A DNA stretch of 46,974 bases from Bordetella parapertussis (GTDB lineage: Bacteria; Pseudomonadota; Gammaproteobacteria; Burkholderiales; Casimicrobiaceae): positions 1 to 46,974 of the forward strand of contig CALQLA020000040.1 in NCBI GenBank assembly GCA_943331295.2, in the 5' to 3' direction. The notes under the pieces are model-generated. The model was not told the origin of the DNA, ran no database searches, and saw only the letters and a program-made list of their open reading frames with translations. Position numbers and translations under genes: made by a program. This document shows positions 46,477-46,974 of this stretch, piece after piece (positions within the stretch are counted from its first letter, which is position 1; the number at the start of each line of letters is the position of its first letter).

Positions 46477-46974
46477 TCAGGCGGCTGCCGGGTCGACCAG
46501 CAGCACTTCCCAGGCGATGTAGTCGCGCATCGCCTGCTCGCCCTGCTTGTAGGGCGGTATCAGTTCGTCGTCCTGCGGCGGCAGCGCGGCCGTCGCCAGC
46601 GGCATTCCCGCCGCCGACCACGCGCGCTTGCCGCCGTCGAGCACGGTGACGGCGGTGTAGCCCAGCGCACGGAGCTGCGCACCGGCGTAGACGCCCTGCA
46701 TGCCGTCCTCGCAGCTGACGACGAGCGGTCGATCACGCGTGCCGGCCAGCGCGTCGATGCGCGCCGCGAGCCAGCCGCGCGGCAGCCAGGCCGCGCCGGG
46801 CAGGTGCCCGCGGCGAAAGGCGCGGCTCGTTCCCACGTCGAGGACCAGCGCGTCCGGGTTGGCCGCGATGTGCGCCGCGCACGCCGCGACCGGCACGGGC
46901 CGCGCGGCGGCAAGCGCGGCGGCCCAGCCCTGCGGCCCGTCGCGCGCCTTGCCCGTCGCCAGCGCGCCGCCGGC
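46477..46974 (-). CDS. Rhodanese-domain protein (5' end beyond the window)
   Basis: The frame is open from the window edge to TGA at 46477, about 165 residues. A rhodanese domain is clear: DALVLDVGTSRAFRRGHLPGA, the active loop with Cys in VVSCEDGMQGVYAG, and VTVLDGGKRAWSAAG. Residues upstream (KARDGPQGWAAALAAARPV) look like a preceding rhodanese unit, so this is probably the last of several tandem domains. It may move sulfane sulfur. Same operon as the DszC-like gene (24 bp). Confidence 0.82.
   Translation of the reverse strand, partial: AGGALATGKARDGPQGWAAALAAARPVPVAACAAHIAANPDALVLDVGTSRAFRRGHLPGAAWLPRGWLAARIDALAGTRDRPLVVSCEDGMQGVYAGAQLRALGYTAVTVLDGGKRAWSAAGMPLATAALPPQDDELIPPYKQGEQAMRDYIAWEVLLVDPAAA

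Overview
The window is very GC-rich chromosomal DNA that reads as a betaproteobacterium, most likely Burkholderiales or a relative. This rests on gene content and order: a DUF3460 gene, accB-accC-prmA-DUF3426, glnA-ntrB-ntrC, lptD-surA divergent from amgK-murU, DUF4124 proteins, and ahcY with metF behind an S-adenosylhomocysteine (SAH) riboswitch. Coding density is high. Because of the GC content nearly every gene has long antisense open frames, which I left out. I saw no rRNA, tRNA, CRISPR array or complete insertion sequence.

Layout. Positions 1-149 are AT-richer and hold the tail of an unidentified CDS. 150-1949 has a two-CBS-domain protein with a candidate FNR-type promoter, a DUF3460 gene whose stop codon opens a 10-bp tandem repeat, and a methyltransferase. 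1984-9241 is a metabolic block: class V aminotransferase, FAD/Fe-S D-2-hydroxyacid-type dehydrogenase, sulfoacetaldehyde acetyltransferase (xsc) and a divergent IclR regulator with two palindromes between them. 9271-9357 is a REP/BIME-like repeat. 9534-14702 holds a large membrane-anchored protein of unknown function and a secreted trypsin-like protease. 14737-20535 is envelope biogenesis and wall recycling (surA, lptD, amgK, murU). 20543-24041 has prlC, a glutaredoxin-like DUF4124 protein and xthA. 24055-28885 is the nitrogen regulon core (ntrC, ntrB, a DUF4124 protein, glnA), with a sigma-54 promoter and paired NtrC-like sites upstream of glnA.

29175-34721 runs leftward: DUF3426 protein, prmA, accC, accB, a TlpA-like thioredoxin, a stand-alone DsbD N-terminal domain and a cutA broken by one frameshift. 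34731-39703 has fxsA, lgt, ilvD, two putative lipoproteins and an SMR efflux protein. 39810-43169 is the methyl-cycle group metF, panE and ahcY, with a complete SAH riboswitch upstream of ahcY. Next come a 42-codon basic small protein with its own Shine-Dalgarno and terminator, a second IclR regulator, and a leftward operon of rhodanese (cut by the window end), a DszC/SfnB-type acyl-CoA-dehydrogenase-fold protein and a flavin reductase.

Possible links: xsc near one end, and a rhodanese plus a DszC-like oxidoreductase with flavin reductase near the other, hint at organosulfur use, but this is inference. The best-supported non-coding elements are the SAH riboswitch with a ribosome-site hairpin, the glnA control region, the palindromes between xsc and iclR, and a family of dispersed palindromic repeats (9271, 35149, 39718, 41615, 41708). 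I did not find a clearly new multi-gene system. The best candidates for something undescribed are the 42-aa basic protein, the orphan 797-aa protein and the stand-alone nDsbD/TlpA pair.
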